Positions 40,301-52,705 of a stretch of DNA of 64,000 nucleotides are shown here, piece by piece. The notes under the pieces were generated by a model, which worked only from the letters and a program-made list of their open reading frames with translations, was not told the DNA's origin and ran no database searches. Numbering within the stretch: the first letter of the stretch is position 1; every line of letters starts with the position of its first letter. This DNA is from Atrichornis clamosus (lineage: Eukaryota; Chordata; Aves; Passeriformes; Menuridae). The stretch is from contig WBMZ01000407.1 in the NCBI GenBank assembly GCA_013400975.1, positions 186,001 through 250,000 of the forward strand, written 5' to 3'. Both the position numbers and the translations under genes were made by a program.

Positions 40301-43300
40301 TTCCCAGGCAGTTGACAGATTCTGCAATGAGGTTCCTGTGGAATCTGAGAATCGTCAAACTGAAGAATGGCTCAGACATTCGCAACTGGGTACTTCCAAA
40401 AAAACCTACACTGAAATGACAATGCCTCAAAATATCACCTGCTCTCAGAGGATCTCACCATATTGTTGTTCCTCAGTTTAGTTCCAGCAGTTCACTTGTG
40501 GTTAACCAGGTGAACTTGGCTTAACACAGAGCCAATCTGGATGACAGAAAAGTTTCTGCAATTGAAGTATGGAGGGACTGTGTAGTGCTTCATGTCTGCC
40601 CTGTGCATGTGTCCCTCCATGCAAGACATGAGATCTCTGAAGCAATTTTAGTAGACATCTCTTCCCGTGGGATATCAGAAAATTCTAGTGATCAAATCTG
40701 TTGCATACTGCTGTTGTCCAGGCAAAAAAAAAAGATAAATAAATGCCCTCTATCATCAAAAAACTGAAAAATTGTCTTTAGGGCAATCTCTCTTCCTAAC
40801 CCTTGCTGCAATCCACATTGTGCTAATCAAAGACATTGAACTCGGTTGATATTTTAGGCAGCCTTTGATATATTTCCATATGAATACCCCCGGAAAACAA
40901 AGCTTGGTATTGGATGGTAATTGACTTTATCAAGGAAGGTAAGGAAGGTGAAAGACGATTCACCATTAGACAACTTCTTGCATTCTTGAAGAAGAAAGGA
41001 AATGTCAGATTGGGCCAGGGGAGGATTTGTCACTCCTACAGTTCTTTTACCAACTGGGAAAACAGAGCTGAAATAGCTAAGAATTATTAACATTTTTTTG
41101 ATGAAAACCTGTCGAATTCTTAAAGTGAAACCAAGTTGTTTCCTGGCTGCTTGTTTATTAATCAGGATTCCAAATGTAAATGATCATGGGAGCAGGTAGG
41201 CAGGATTTTTTCAGCACTCAAATCTGGGCAGTGCTGCTGTCTGTGGATAGATTGATGATACACCTCAGAATTTGAATAGCTCTTTGGTGTGAGACTTGAT
41301 GGCTGGAGATGAAGAATTAAGTTTTCTTCATCTGTTGTATAGCCTCAAGATAATATCAGAAAAATATTTTAAGCTTCTGCTTCTTTGAAAAACGTATATG
41401 TGCCGTTTGCTTTTAGCGAAAACACATAAATGGATAAATGGGTAAGTGGCCTCATGAGATTAACGTTCAATTAATGGATGATTTCTGCTATACAAAGATT
41501 TTTATTAGCATTATGATTACTGAGAATAATTAGTCATAGAAGTCTATACTATCATCAAGCTGAAGAACATGACTGGATCTAATTAAAGCTAATGTGAGGA
41601 ATTGGGTATTGCATTTTGACTAGGATGGCAATGCAAAATTCCATGCTCCTGTGAAGTATGAGCTTCAGTGACATCATGTGGTCAGGACTCACTTAGTTGC
41701 ATTGAAAGAAGGCATTTTCAAAACCTAGGGATGAAGGTATCCTGCTTTCTGAAAACCTTGTGTGACATGTGAGTGTGTGTGGTGATGGCACATCGTCCGT
41801 AATGACCTCCTGGAAACCTTAGGAGGAGAAACTCAGTTTCCTGCTGTGTCATAAGGTGGTTCTTCTATTCAAGGAGAAACAAAAGCTCTTCTTCAAGACC
41901 AGGGAATGGCCAACTGGGGAAAAGCAGCAGCCAATTTTCTAATAGTTCCTTGGAAGTCTGATTTTATCAGTGGAATACTGGAAATAATTTCTGCCTACAG
42001 TTGTGGATTGAGATAGAAACGCAGTTAGATACAGAAAGTTGTTATTATTCACAGACGTGAAGAAGATATTTAAGGTAAAGATCGTCATTAATTTCCCTGT
42101 AATGACTAATGCTTTTGTATTCCCAGAGGCCTACCCCTTCTTTGATGAAATACCTGCCAAGCTTTGGCTCACGCAGGGTTTTCTGCCTTCTCAATGAAAT
42201 TCTGCCTGTATGTCTTTTGGGGAAAAAAAGTCTTGATGATGTTGATGCAATGCACGTGAATTTGCTATAACAGAAGTGAGATGAGCAGGTACACAGATAG
42301 TTCAGATCAAACCACTGTCCACAATTAGCTGAAATTAATTTTTTTTTGTTTCCAGTTAGAAAGTCTTAGGTTGGAGTTTTATTTTTTTTTAACCTCTATT
42401 TTATGCTTCTAGCAAAATGTTGTAAGTGACAGTCTTCTGCCTGTTGGGAAGTAATAAGTAAGATTCATGGAGCATAATCTCACAAATATGGCTTTATGTA
42501 GATTAAGTGGGCAGATTGACTTTTTATTTAGCAACTCCAGGCCATTATCCCCAATGATTTTTTTCTGCATGGAAAAGGAAATTCCTATATCTCAGTTATG
42601 TACATAGAAAAATAGCAATAATAATTTTTAGAAGATTGGCTTAGTATTGTTGTTTCTTTCAATTTTTTTTTCTTTTCATGTGCACATAGTTAATACAAAC
42701 CATCAACTGTTTTGTGGGTGACCAGTGGAAGTCATTTAATGAAAACAGCTTTAATAGTTTTCCAAAGATAATCACATGTGCATCCAAAGAAGGTTGCCTT
42801 CTACCATTGACTTTTACGTGAGCATTTCTTACATTTCAAGAATACAATGTTGGGACTGGCAATTTGAAGGAATTTTCTATCATTTTGTGTAGGTTGCTAC
42901 TGCTGCTGGGTGTTAGCAAGAGCATTGCTAATATACATTTAGAAGTTTGAGAAACAGAATTTTTAAACATTTTGTCTCTTTTCTAAATAACAATTGTTGC
43001 CATCAGCTATTTTTTCTCCCATGCTTTTCTCACAGATCTTCAAGAAAAAAATTAATATTTGCAACTTCTGTGTATCAAGACAGAAAGGTCTGATAGACAG
43101 ACTTACATATCTAGAAATACCACGCATCTCATGACTATTTGGTATTAAAATCTACATGAAAGTGGTGGAATGCAGGGTGAACAGATTTGAAAGCTCACAA
43201 CCCAGCATTTTCTAAAAATCTGCTTGCTCTTTGTTTAGATGGAAATTTCAGAGACTTGATAACACATCAACTGTGAGATAAGCTGAAGGTGTGAAACAGC

Positions 43301-44514
43301 TCAGTCTCTCTACCTCCTTTCCTCTTTTTGTTACAACTCCTCCTTATTTTATTCAGGTGCATTTGCAGTCAGAAGCCTCTTATCATATGTGTGCTTATAG
43401 TTGAAAATGACACACCTGCCCAGTATCTATGGTAACAAAGGCTCTCTTCAATCTCAGACTTCTTGGTGCTCTTTTCTACCTTTTTATCCTCTGGAAAAAT
43501 CGATAATAAAAAGTATTTTTAACAGTTTGCTTTAATTTTTATTGCCATGTATTAATACATTTTCTGTAATAATCCAAGAATTTTGTCACTATAAGCTTTT
43601 CTCCAGTGATTACAGTGGATTTCTGGTGATGCATGGTTTTTCTTTTTCTCTTTGGGAATATAATTAAAAATGCAAGAAATGGTAAAATGAACATTATCTT
43701 CTTAGAAAAACATGCTGATGAGAGGGTTATGTATAACATGTAGAATATCTATACCTACATCAAAGAATTCTGGTTCTGACATAAGAAACTGCAGATCTAC
43801 AGGGAAATTACTTTAATCAAAATGATAAATAAACTCTAGTCCATTTTTTATTATGGAGAACTAATCCAATGTACTAAGCTCTTTCCTCCTGTTGATGAAA
43901 AGGCATCTCCCAGTATCGGTTAGCTTGGATCACTCTGCAGTGAATCAATACTTCACAGAAAATAATTGGATTAATAATTTCTCTTTATTTATAAACCCTG
44001 ACAATTAACAAAAAAAAGAAAACATAAGGTCTGTTTTTCCTCTTAAACCTCTCACTCTTTCCAGTCTTATAAGTACGGCCAGTATTAGCTAAAGGAAAAG
44101 GCTTCAGTACCATCTGTTTTGCCTGGTTCTGAGATTCTTTCCGTGAAATCAGAAGACAGCCTGAGCATATTTTGAGTTTAAGTGGTATTGTTTGTACGTT
44201 CTTTTAAATCAAGGTGAAGAGACATGTCCCCCTATGGAGTTCAAGAATCACTTAGCAAGCCAGATCCTTGTCAGAAAACATAACAATATTCTTTCTTTAT
44301 AGTGCACTCTATTCAAGGCTGCCTTTCATACGACTACCCATGACATAAGGCTGCTATTCTTCAGTTCCTCCTGCTCTCCTATTTCTCATTTGACAAGCAC
44401 CTTCCATGAAGTGCAAAATCCTTCACTTCTAAGAAGAGACTTTCTATTAAAATGTGATGTAATCCTCACTATGTACTACTTGCAAAACCTCATAGGCCTA
44501 ATATACTTCCCAAA
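37331..44514. other. Noncoding stretch, possible 5' traces of the hAT element at its start
   Basis: Positions 37560-37830 may hold the decayed N-terminal part of the hAT transposase on the minus strand, but only one short block is suggestive. The rest (37.9-44.5 kb) contains short overlapping open frames without motifs, including those at 40206-40430 and 40854-41093 on the minus strand, and no repeat that I recognise. Confidence 0.55.
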
Positions 44515-44625
44515 GGCCTATGGGTCAGGTTTTGGCCCCAGGAACATCCATGTAAATCTCAGTGAGTTCACTGGAGTTACTGTAGATTTACACTCGTGTA
44601 GCAGAGCAGTGCTCTGCTCTATTCA
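44515..44625. repeat. Palindromic amniote repeat (MITE-like), decayed
   Basis: An exact 8-bp inverted pair, GTAAATCT (44552-44559) and AGATTTAC (44584-44591), flanks an imperfectly self-complementary core with agtgagttcactggagttact. The left outer arm carries ggtcaggttttggcccc. This matches the style of a dispersed palindromic repeat abundant in turtles and crocodilians, whose arms read 'gtgtaaatc...gatttacac' around 'ggagttact'. Such self-complementary dispersed elements are usually nonautonomous DNA transposons. I am confident of the inverted structure and less so of the family. Confidence 0.6.
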
Positions 44626-46041
44626 GTACATAATTCTGTAACTACTGCATCATTTTGATGTGGTGGTTAGGAATGTGATAATTTACTATTTTGTTCTCAT
44701 TGCAGCTCATCAAATCTGGTTTTACAATATGCTGGGATTTGTGTGATGTTTTAGGGAGAGAAACAAAATTACTGGAAAGTGTGTTTTAATCTGAGTGCGT
44801 AAAGAGTTTTGGAAATGAAGGTGAATAACTTGGATACAGCTGTGAAAAAACCCAAAATCTTTACTGAGATTTAGAGACAATATGATCGAAGGAGCTGACT
44901 GGGAGTATAAACTTTTTGCAGCAGTTTCTTGAACAGCTCTGATCTGAGCAAGGATACAAACATTCACAAATGTCCTGATAAGGGATGTTGTAACATTAGA
45001 AAAGCAAAATAGTAGTTGAGAGGATTCACATCTGCAAAACACCTCTAACCTAGAAGATGAAACACTCAGCTCAGAGGTGGAAGAAAAATTTGGACTGTGT
45101 TTGCTCTTTGACTACAAGGCAGTGACCATATCCAGTGGAGATTCTCCTGGATTTCCCCAAGTCTAAGAGAAAGCTCTAATGGACTTCAGTTGTTAGTTTC
45201 TTAAGGCTAAGGAAAACTACTTTGAAAACATCAGACCTTCCAATTTGATTAACCTGAGAACATTTTTGTTTGGCTGTCTGGCTGGGGAATCAGTTTTTTT
45301 CTCATCTCTGTTGCATATATTACGTCTTTTATTTCTTTCCTACCACCTAGATCAGCCTTCTCCAGTGCAGTGTGTTTTCCAAGGGTATGCAATGATTATG
45401 GGGGAAAGGATTAGGGCTGGACTGTGCTTGTGTGGGGTGGAATTTGCTGACCTTTGAATGATTGGCCTTTATGTGGAGGATGACCTTCAGGGCTGGAGAG
45501 CAGAGGTTTGTGCATACAGTTGTAGGTGAACATAGATATGTACATATATTGGAATATAGAGAAAATCTGCACATTATCATTCTCATTTAATTTGTACTTT
45601 TGTATTACAGAGTCCATGGAGGGTAGGGATAGCAGGGAGCAGAGGTCAAAAATATTAATAGGATCATTTAATGTTATAAAAGAATTCTGTTTTTCAAGGT
45701 TATTCTAATATCCTAGTCAATAGTAATATCATCACAGTGTCTTCACGTAATCAAGTTATGCTTAATAAAATATAGTGCTGAATACTCAAAATTAAAATGA
45801 AGATGAAACAGGAGGGGAAGATTGTGATAAAGAAAGTTGTCATCATCATTTTATCAAATAACTTGTACTGAACAATAGTGAGGCTCCACACGGGATCAGT
45901 GGCCTTGTGCACAGAGGTCACCCAGAGATAACATGTCCGCCCTGTCACCATTGCAATTGTCTTACAGAGCTGGCAACCATTTTAGAATCTGTGGGATTTG
46001 CTGCTTGGAGGGACACAAATTCTCTTTATTCAAAGTAAAAA
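44626..46041. other. Noncoding stretch, nothing recognised
   Basis: The stretch holds short overlapping open frames of up to 106 codons (minus strand, 44722-45042) with no motif, and AT-rich sequence. No repeat family is recognised. Confidence 0.65.
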
Positions 46042-46180
46042 AATCATAGAATAGCCCAGTTTGGAACGGAACTTGCAGGCACAATTTTCTGAGAAAGGGA
46101 GCTTAGATAAAATTATTTAGCACCCTGACAAATTGTATCCTGAAAAATTCCAGTGATGGGGATGCTTCCATGTTCCTGGG
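46042..46180 (-). mobile_element. CR1 LINE 3' tip, antisense, decayed
   Basis: The plus strand starts with aatcatagaatagcccag followed by tttggaacggaacttgcagg. This is the reverse complement of the CR1 terminus ('atcatagaatggtttgggttggaagggacctt' in general form). About 90 bp further on, cctgaaaaattccagtgatg followed by gggatgcttccatgttcctg resembles the next CR1 block ('aacctccagtgatggggattccacc..cctggg'). The tip at 46042-46085 is fairly secure. The inner boundary is uncertain and could extend to about 46290. Confidence 0.7.
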
Positions 46181-49100
46181 GAGGATATGAAACCTGAAGA
46201 GGTACCCAGTTTTCTCCAGCTCTGAAACATGGGTGTAAATACTCTCTTTTGGAGAAGCTGTTTGGGAGAAACTCCTCCCTTGGTACATAGTCATGTTCTA
46301 CATCCAAACAAGACACCAATCCACAAGAAAATTTGTGAAGAAGACAAAAATGAGTGAGGAAGAAGCTGGAGGCTGGGAGAACAAAGGAAATTATATTTCT
46401 AAGGGGAAGAGAATGTGATTGTTCAGGAAATAATTAGACTTGTTACTTAATAAATAGTGTTTCTTCTATTTTTTTATGTAGCTAGAACTTGTTTGGTGTC
46501 TGAGGAAATAATTGATTTGACTTTTAACACACACTTAATGAGTTATAGAATAGCTTAGAAATCTTCACACTGTGAATGGAATTGTTTGCACAGCTGATTT
46601 GTGAAATTTGTCAAGACAGGCCTGGAGTTCAAATCCAAAACTGAACTCCTCCCACATCGAAAGTTTGTTTGGATCGTTCCTTATGCTTAGCCCACTTGTA
46701 GCAATTGGATTGAAACTCCAAGAAGAAATTTTTATTTCTAAGCTTAGGGGTGTTTGAGCCTGAGGTGCTGTTGTGATGTTCCCTTTGAAATTTTGTTTTA
46801 CAAGTGGTTTCATGGTGATTGACAATATCACATCCTATCGCATAGCAGAAAATGAGGGCACACTGACTGCGTTTTGGTTCACATGAAATTTCTTATGGAT
46901 GCACTCAGAGCCATGAATTTAAGCATTGCAGTGATTTTATCTTGGTTTATTGACATGTAAAAGAACACAGAGTTGGGGGTTTTTTTTAATTGCATGGAAA
47001 ATACAACATGCACTGAGTACTTTTGCTGCATTTCTACTCCTTTTTCAGCCTTGTCACTTTAACAGAAGGACTAAAAACAACAAAAAAAATCTCTTTTGCA
47101 GTCTCAAGGGCCTAAAACTTTCTAGAGAGAAATGTGACTGTGGTCAGTTACCAGATTGTGAGCAAATGCTGATTCATTTAAAAGTAAAAGAAAATAATCA
47201 TTTCTCCTTAACTTCAAATGCTAGGAAAAAACTATGGAGACTTTAAAGTAAAGGTGTTTTTTTATACTTCCCCCACCCCCCACTGATCAAGGCTGATTTG
47301 TAACTGATAGTCTGTAAATTTTGGGAAATATCTATAAAGACTGACTTTTACTGCTTTTGCAGCACTTGATAAGAGCCTCTGTGGTGAACAGATAAATGAA
47401 AAAATTATTTTTTCTATCTCAATCGAGTATTAAGATGTTGCACATGATTTCATAGATGTAACACATTTTTATAAGTAAATGCTTTTAACCATGAGACCAG
47501 ATTTTGCCAATAAAAAGAAACCTCTTTCTATTGGAACTCATAGATTGAAGTGTTGGTGTTTCTGTTCCCTTCATTTTAAGTGAAGCCAAACATAATGCAA
47601 AGGAGGGACACAGAGAGTTGAAAAAACTGACTGAAGGAACCAGTGTTTTCGGCATACGGCTACTATAAATACAAAAATTGCCATTTTTACCTGCTTCCTG
47701 ACATTTACATTTATTGTATTAGCACTCAAGCACCTGTAGACCTTTGTGCCTACTCTGCTCAGACATAGTGTAGGGACAGCTCACATCTTCTATCTCCAAA
47801 GGCATGGGATCATCCAGTCAGTGGGAACAAATCCAGATCACAGAAAGGCACCACACTTTTGCAGCCATGGAGCACATTCAACATTTGCAACCAACTTGGG
47901 AAATAATGGCCTTCTCCATCACTTGAAATCTTTAATCAACTTGATATATTTTGTAAAAATACATTATTTCATCAAAAATTTTAGGTTTGATCAGAGTTAT
48001 GGGGTGGTGATATATGCACTGTGGAGGCTAGGCAATAATTTTAAATGCAAAACCAGAGCATCCTGCTTGTGTTCACAGTCTCAATATATCAGCCTTCTGT
48101 AACTGTTCTTTTCTTCAGAACAACCAAAATATTCTTTTGGGTAGGATGAGGGCCAGAAAGGAAAGCAGTAGTCCAGCTGGTGGGTAACAGATAACAAGAT
48201 CATAAAAATTAAAGTTATACTTCAGGTAATTAAGAAGTTTGCTTATTCTATCATTAATTGTGCAGCTGTTTAATTTAAATATAATCTGATTCAAAATGTT
48301 AAAGTTTACTCCAAGCTGAATGTTGCTGTTTTCCCTGCAGTCTGCAGCATTTTGCCAGGGAAATATAAAATCTGGAAGTAAAAGGGAAACAGTATTTTTT
48401 GTTTGCAAAATTACATGTTATGCCTATCTATAATTTTTTTTTAATAAAAGGAACTTGAAGTAATGCAATTATTTCTACTGGGAAAACCTCTCAGGAGCAA
48501 GTTGTACACAGTAATTATGATTTTAGACTGAGCTGACATCTTTACTAAGTTCTGTGTTATCTTACCCTATATTAAGTATGTTCGGTTTTTGAAGTGGGTG
48601 TTTCAAATGTCTTCTCTTAATTATCAGTGTGTAACTGAAGAGAAGTACAAACTCACAGCCCCATAAATGTGAAGACTGTTTTGATTTGGTTTGTTTTGAT
48701 ATTGTTTTTCTCATATAAATCATATAGACACATCTGCGACTGAAATGGAGGTAAGCCTCCTGGTGTTATCTTATTTCTTAATTGTAGGCTCTCATTTTCT
48801 GAGGCGAGTGTTGACTTGGTCCTTCCCTTATCACGCCCTCCTCTGTTGTTTACTTGCTTATTTACTGGCAAAGCTGCTTATATTTTAAACCTATCTAGGC
48901 AGAGCAAGCTTTAAAAATGCATGTCAGATTCATTTTAATTCAGAAACCATTTTCTTTAGCAGCACATGTAGGCTTGCTCCAATTTTTTTTTTTTTCTTTT
49001 TTTTTCCTATTTCACACTAGAGTCATAGAAATGCCTCCTCCGGATAACAGAAGGAGGCAGGTGTTATTGAGAATAGTTTTTGTGAAGAAGTGGAACCATT

Positions 49101-49642
49101 ATTAAAAATACTTTCAGATAAATGTCAGTCTTTATACCTTCTGATATTTAACACACATTTCAACTTTTCCTGCTTGCGTATCTCCGGTGTGAGGGGCTCT
49201 TTGAAACGAGGCAGTAGGATACAAACCAGAGCTGCTTCTGCTGTGATGCTGCTAGTCCTGAAGTCCCAGACTGAGAGAGCCTTGCAGGATTTTGGATCTA
49301 AGTGGCATATTTTTCATCTGGCTGTGGTATTATTAGGAATGAAATCCTGTTTCACCGCCTGTGGTCGGATGCTCTTTCACCTTGGCACTCGGTAGCTATT
49401 CGGAGCTTCCCACTTGATCATTGCACAGTAGCCTGTGCCACTTCATTTGCAAATCTACTTCCCACTTTATGAAGTAGATACAGGTTTTTTTCCACTGGTG
49501 GAAAAGCTGAAAGTTGGAGTGTTTGAAGCAGGAAGGACTGATGAGATAGGATAGCATTAGGAGAAAGCTGATATATTGGCAATGAAGTTTCTCTTGCCTC
49601 TCTTTTTTTCCCTGTTTATCCATTATCAGGGTTATACAAGCA
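46181..49642. other. Noncoding stretch, nothing recognised beyond homopolymers
   Basis: Open frames reach 118 codons (plus, 47746-48102) but show no domain. An interrupted T run lies at 48983-49005. Positions 49181-49400 keep several CpG dinucleotides in mixed sequence and might be conserved. No gene is supported. Confidence 0.6.
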
Positions 49643-49860
49643 ACTGCTTTATAAATAGTGTTTCATTTGATGTTTGCAGCTTTTTACAGATACTAATTAG
49701 TTATGACTAATAGTAGCAACCTGGGAAGATAGGTTAGTGCGTGCATTATAGTTTGGCAGATGAGAAGTGGGGTACACAGAAGTCTTATGATTTGCTGCAA
49801 GGTTACAAATGTGTCAGTGTCAGACTCAGGGCTGCGAGGTGGGATCGAGCAGAGCTCCTG
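49643..49860 (-). repeat. MIR-like SINE, antisense, ancient
   Basis: Read on the plus strand, the blocks follow the reverse complement of MIR in order. First comes actgctttataaatagtg with tttcatttgatg (MIR 'gctttacatgtattaactcatttaat'). Next is acctgggaagataggttagt ('ctatgaggtaggta'), then ggcagatgagaagtggggta ('acagatgaggaaactgaggc') and cacagaagtcttatgatttg ('acagagaggttaagtaactt'). Last are ctgcaaggttacaaatgtgt ('gcccaaggtcacacag') and a cagtgtcagactcagg block ('agtggcagagccgg'). An apparent insertion lies at about 49680-49710. MIR elements date from early amniote evolution, and high divergence is expected in a bird. Confidence 0.6.
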
Positions 49861-52599
49861 TGAAAGTGCCCAGTGCCAAACCAGACACAGCTCTGTGTCA
49901 CAAAATTTGGGAAAACATTTTCCCTGCCATAGTATCTTGATTAATCAACTCTTGCTTGGCAGTACACGTGGGAGCAGTGTCCCGAAGTCCCAGAATCCTG
50001 TTTTGTGAACCTTTTAAAGGTCATCTTCTCCATTTTCCACAGCTGTTATATCCTGTCACAGTTACTTCATGAGTAAGTAGAAAGTATATTTTGCATCTAG
50101 TTTAAATGTGCCAAATAAAATGGGGAAATGAGAAATACCGGTGGATTAAAAAGTAAAGGTTTAACCTTGCAGACAGTACTGAAGAGAATCTTCCAGATGT
50201 GATAAATCCATGTCTTTAGATGATTTATGTTGCAGTTAGCTGTGCATCCAGGCAGAGAAAAATTAATAGAACAGAACCTGAAAGTTTTGGAAAACAAACG
50301 GGAGATAAAAGTATTTGGAAACACAGAAACTCTTCTCCACTACAACAGTAATTTTAAAAAAATCAGTCATGGTAATCAAAAGAGATGTGAGAAGAGGAAG
50401 CAAATTCAGAAGACTCCAGACCTAAAGAAGAAGCAGGAATTTTCAGAGGTTTAAAGAGACCACTTTCCTCCACTATTGCTGAATACGTTTCTAGATAAAT
50501 TTATAGTAAATTATGCATTTTGCTGAAATTTATCTCAATTTATATATAGGACAAGAGGAAGAGTCAAATAAGAATAATCTCATCTGTGAGTTTCTGAATA
50601 ACCTAAAAATATGCTCTTAGAGGATAAACAGACATTTCAGAAATAGAAGTCAGAGTACAGTGCTTTCCATTCTAAGGCAGATGTCTGTGACACAGACACT
50701 AAATTCAGAGATCCATTCTGCCTGAATTCATAAACACTTAGAAGCATCATCTTGCTGTGTATCTGCTAGACCAACTGCAGCAAATAAGTAACAAGAAATT
50801 TTGTGTTATGTTGACTACTGTGCATTTTTCCCATTTATCTTTGAAACTGCAAAATTTAGTATTTATTTTTCTGTAAGTTTCTGTTACATTTAGAACCCCG
50901 AAATTATTTGCATTTTTCCTATCTGATTTTTTACAAGTTTGGATTTTTCAAATGTTTAGGGAATTTTAAAAAAGGCTGGACAATGTGCAAATGATTTACT
51001 AGTTTACTGAGGTTTTTTTTCCAAAGTAACATCCTCTTTGTTAATTTATTTATACTTTTGCATTTGTCTTTCTAATTAATGTAGATAAAATAAAAACAAC
51101 ATTTTCCTATTGGATAGAAATAATAGACTGACATAATTAATTTATGCATTTAGGTATATTCTTTGCATACAGCCTTGTCTGTGAGTAGTCTTGTGGTCAA
51201 TCCATATGGTTTGCATTGTGAAGACCAAGTTTAAAACTGTTCTAATATAACCCTATTTCAATTGCACGTTATTTTCATTATCTGATATTTTTAATATGGT
51301 CTCCAGTAAGCCACTTTGCTTGAAATTTTAGTACTATTTTTAAGTTTGTATGAAAAAAGAGACACTGTCCCAGGGGCAAGAGGGTGGCTAAACTAAGAAT
51401 TAACAAGAATTAGCCAAGAATCCCCTGCCAGAGCACCCAAACCTTGCTTGTGCATGGCAGAAACCTGCAGGCAGAGCACTCCACACACAGTTGGGTTACA
51501 GTTCTCTCCTTGAACCCCACAGCTGTGTGCATCAAACTGCCTCACTTGTCTAGACAGAGTTTTACCTGGGTTTATTCAAGGAGCTTTTCCTCAAGCCTCC
51601 TGATACTTATAGCAACGATCCTCTGGAGCCTGCAGCCATACAGAATCTGTAATAAAAAGAATGAGACAGTAGGTATGGCCCTGGGAATTTCCCACACTCT
51701 AAAGCACACAGGCAGGTAGGTGTAAACCCTGGAGAAAACACTTGTGGAGGCTTCTGCAAATGAATCCTACAGGCTTTGTGCTACTGCACTTAAAGCGCCT
51801 TTCCAGTGGGAATAGCACTGGAACCGGTATTTTCACCCAGACTGGGAGCCACTGTTTAAAGTGTTACTGTGCATCCTTTTTCTTAGTAGCACCTCGAGCT
51901 GTTTATATTTCATTGGTTTTAATAGTTTGTTTTCATGCTGCATCAGATTTGCCAAGTAATTCATTAAAAAGTATTTTAAAAAGTACTTTATAAAGTTGCT
52001 GGGGTTGAGGAAGCATTGTGGAAGCTGCATTCTTCATGGCTTGAAAAAATATAATTTTTTTTTTTTGCCTATGAGGTTAAACTGCTGTATGTTTGTGCTA
52101 AAATTATCCACAGTGAAACAGTTAATAATAGTAACATCAGAGAGATAAAAAGTGCAGTTCACACAGTTTAGAGTCATCACCTCTACCTGTTTGTAGGAGG
52201 ATATAGCACTGTGTTGGACTATATGCTCTCCTTGTTGTTAAGTTCTTGAAAGTCACAAAGGAAGAATATTTCAAGTGATCATTCTGATTTGTTAGTAAAG
52301 GGAAAGAATCACAAAGTGCTTAAGTGCCAAAATTAGGGCCAGAACAACAGACTGAGTTAACTGGATTAAACCCCAGACTTATAGCACAGAGACATCTTTA
52401 ATTGCAACCTCTTCTCTTCACATTTCCCTTTTCCCTGCTTCTGGATGACTTTAGGAGAGTATTTTTAAGGCAATTTAGAAATGTGCCCAAGTCCTGCCTT
52501 TTTGGACTAAAAGTTTAGCAGCACCACATGTGATACCGGACCACGCACCATGGGACTCCGATTTACATCTTTGCATTGTTTTACAGATAGTACTAAACC
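49861..52599. other. Noncoding stretch, nothing recognised
   Basis: The stretch holds short overlapping open frames only. Positions 51360-51850 are somewhat more GC-rich and non-repetitive but match nothing I know. A T run lies at 52055-52066. Confidence 0.6.
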
Positions 52600-52705
52600 T
52601 GTTTTTTCATTAATTAGCTTGTAAGCTTTTGTGGCAGGGACCAACTCATTGTTATGTCTCTGTACAGTGCTGAGTCCAATGGGATCATTGCTTATTATTC
52701 ATATC
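52600..52705 (+). repeat. Ancient amniote retroposon 3' tail, second copy
   Basis: The stretch reads ttagcttgtaagcttttgtg, gcagggaccaactcattg, ttatgtctctgtacagtgc and tgagtccaatgggatcattg. This is the same block order as the copy at 4580: 'ttgtaagctctttggggcagggac', 'tgtacagcgcctagcacaatggg', then a 'tcctg' or 'tcattg' type end. The two copies differ greatly from each other, so they are independent old insertions and not a recent duplication. The family is not resolved by eye. Confidence 0.65.

Noticed and set aside
40206..41093. Region considered as another transposase remnant because of several frames of about 75-80 codons
   Set aside because: No conserved transposase block could be found in any frame.
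47746..48102. 118-codon plus-strand frame
   Set aside because: No recognisable family. The codon content looks like random AT-rich sequence.
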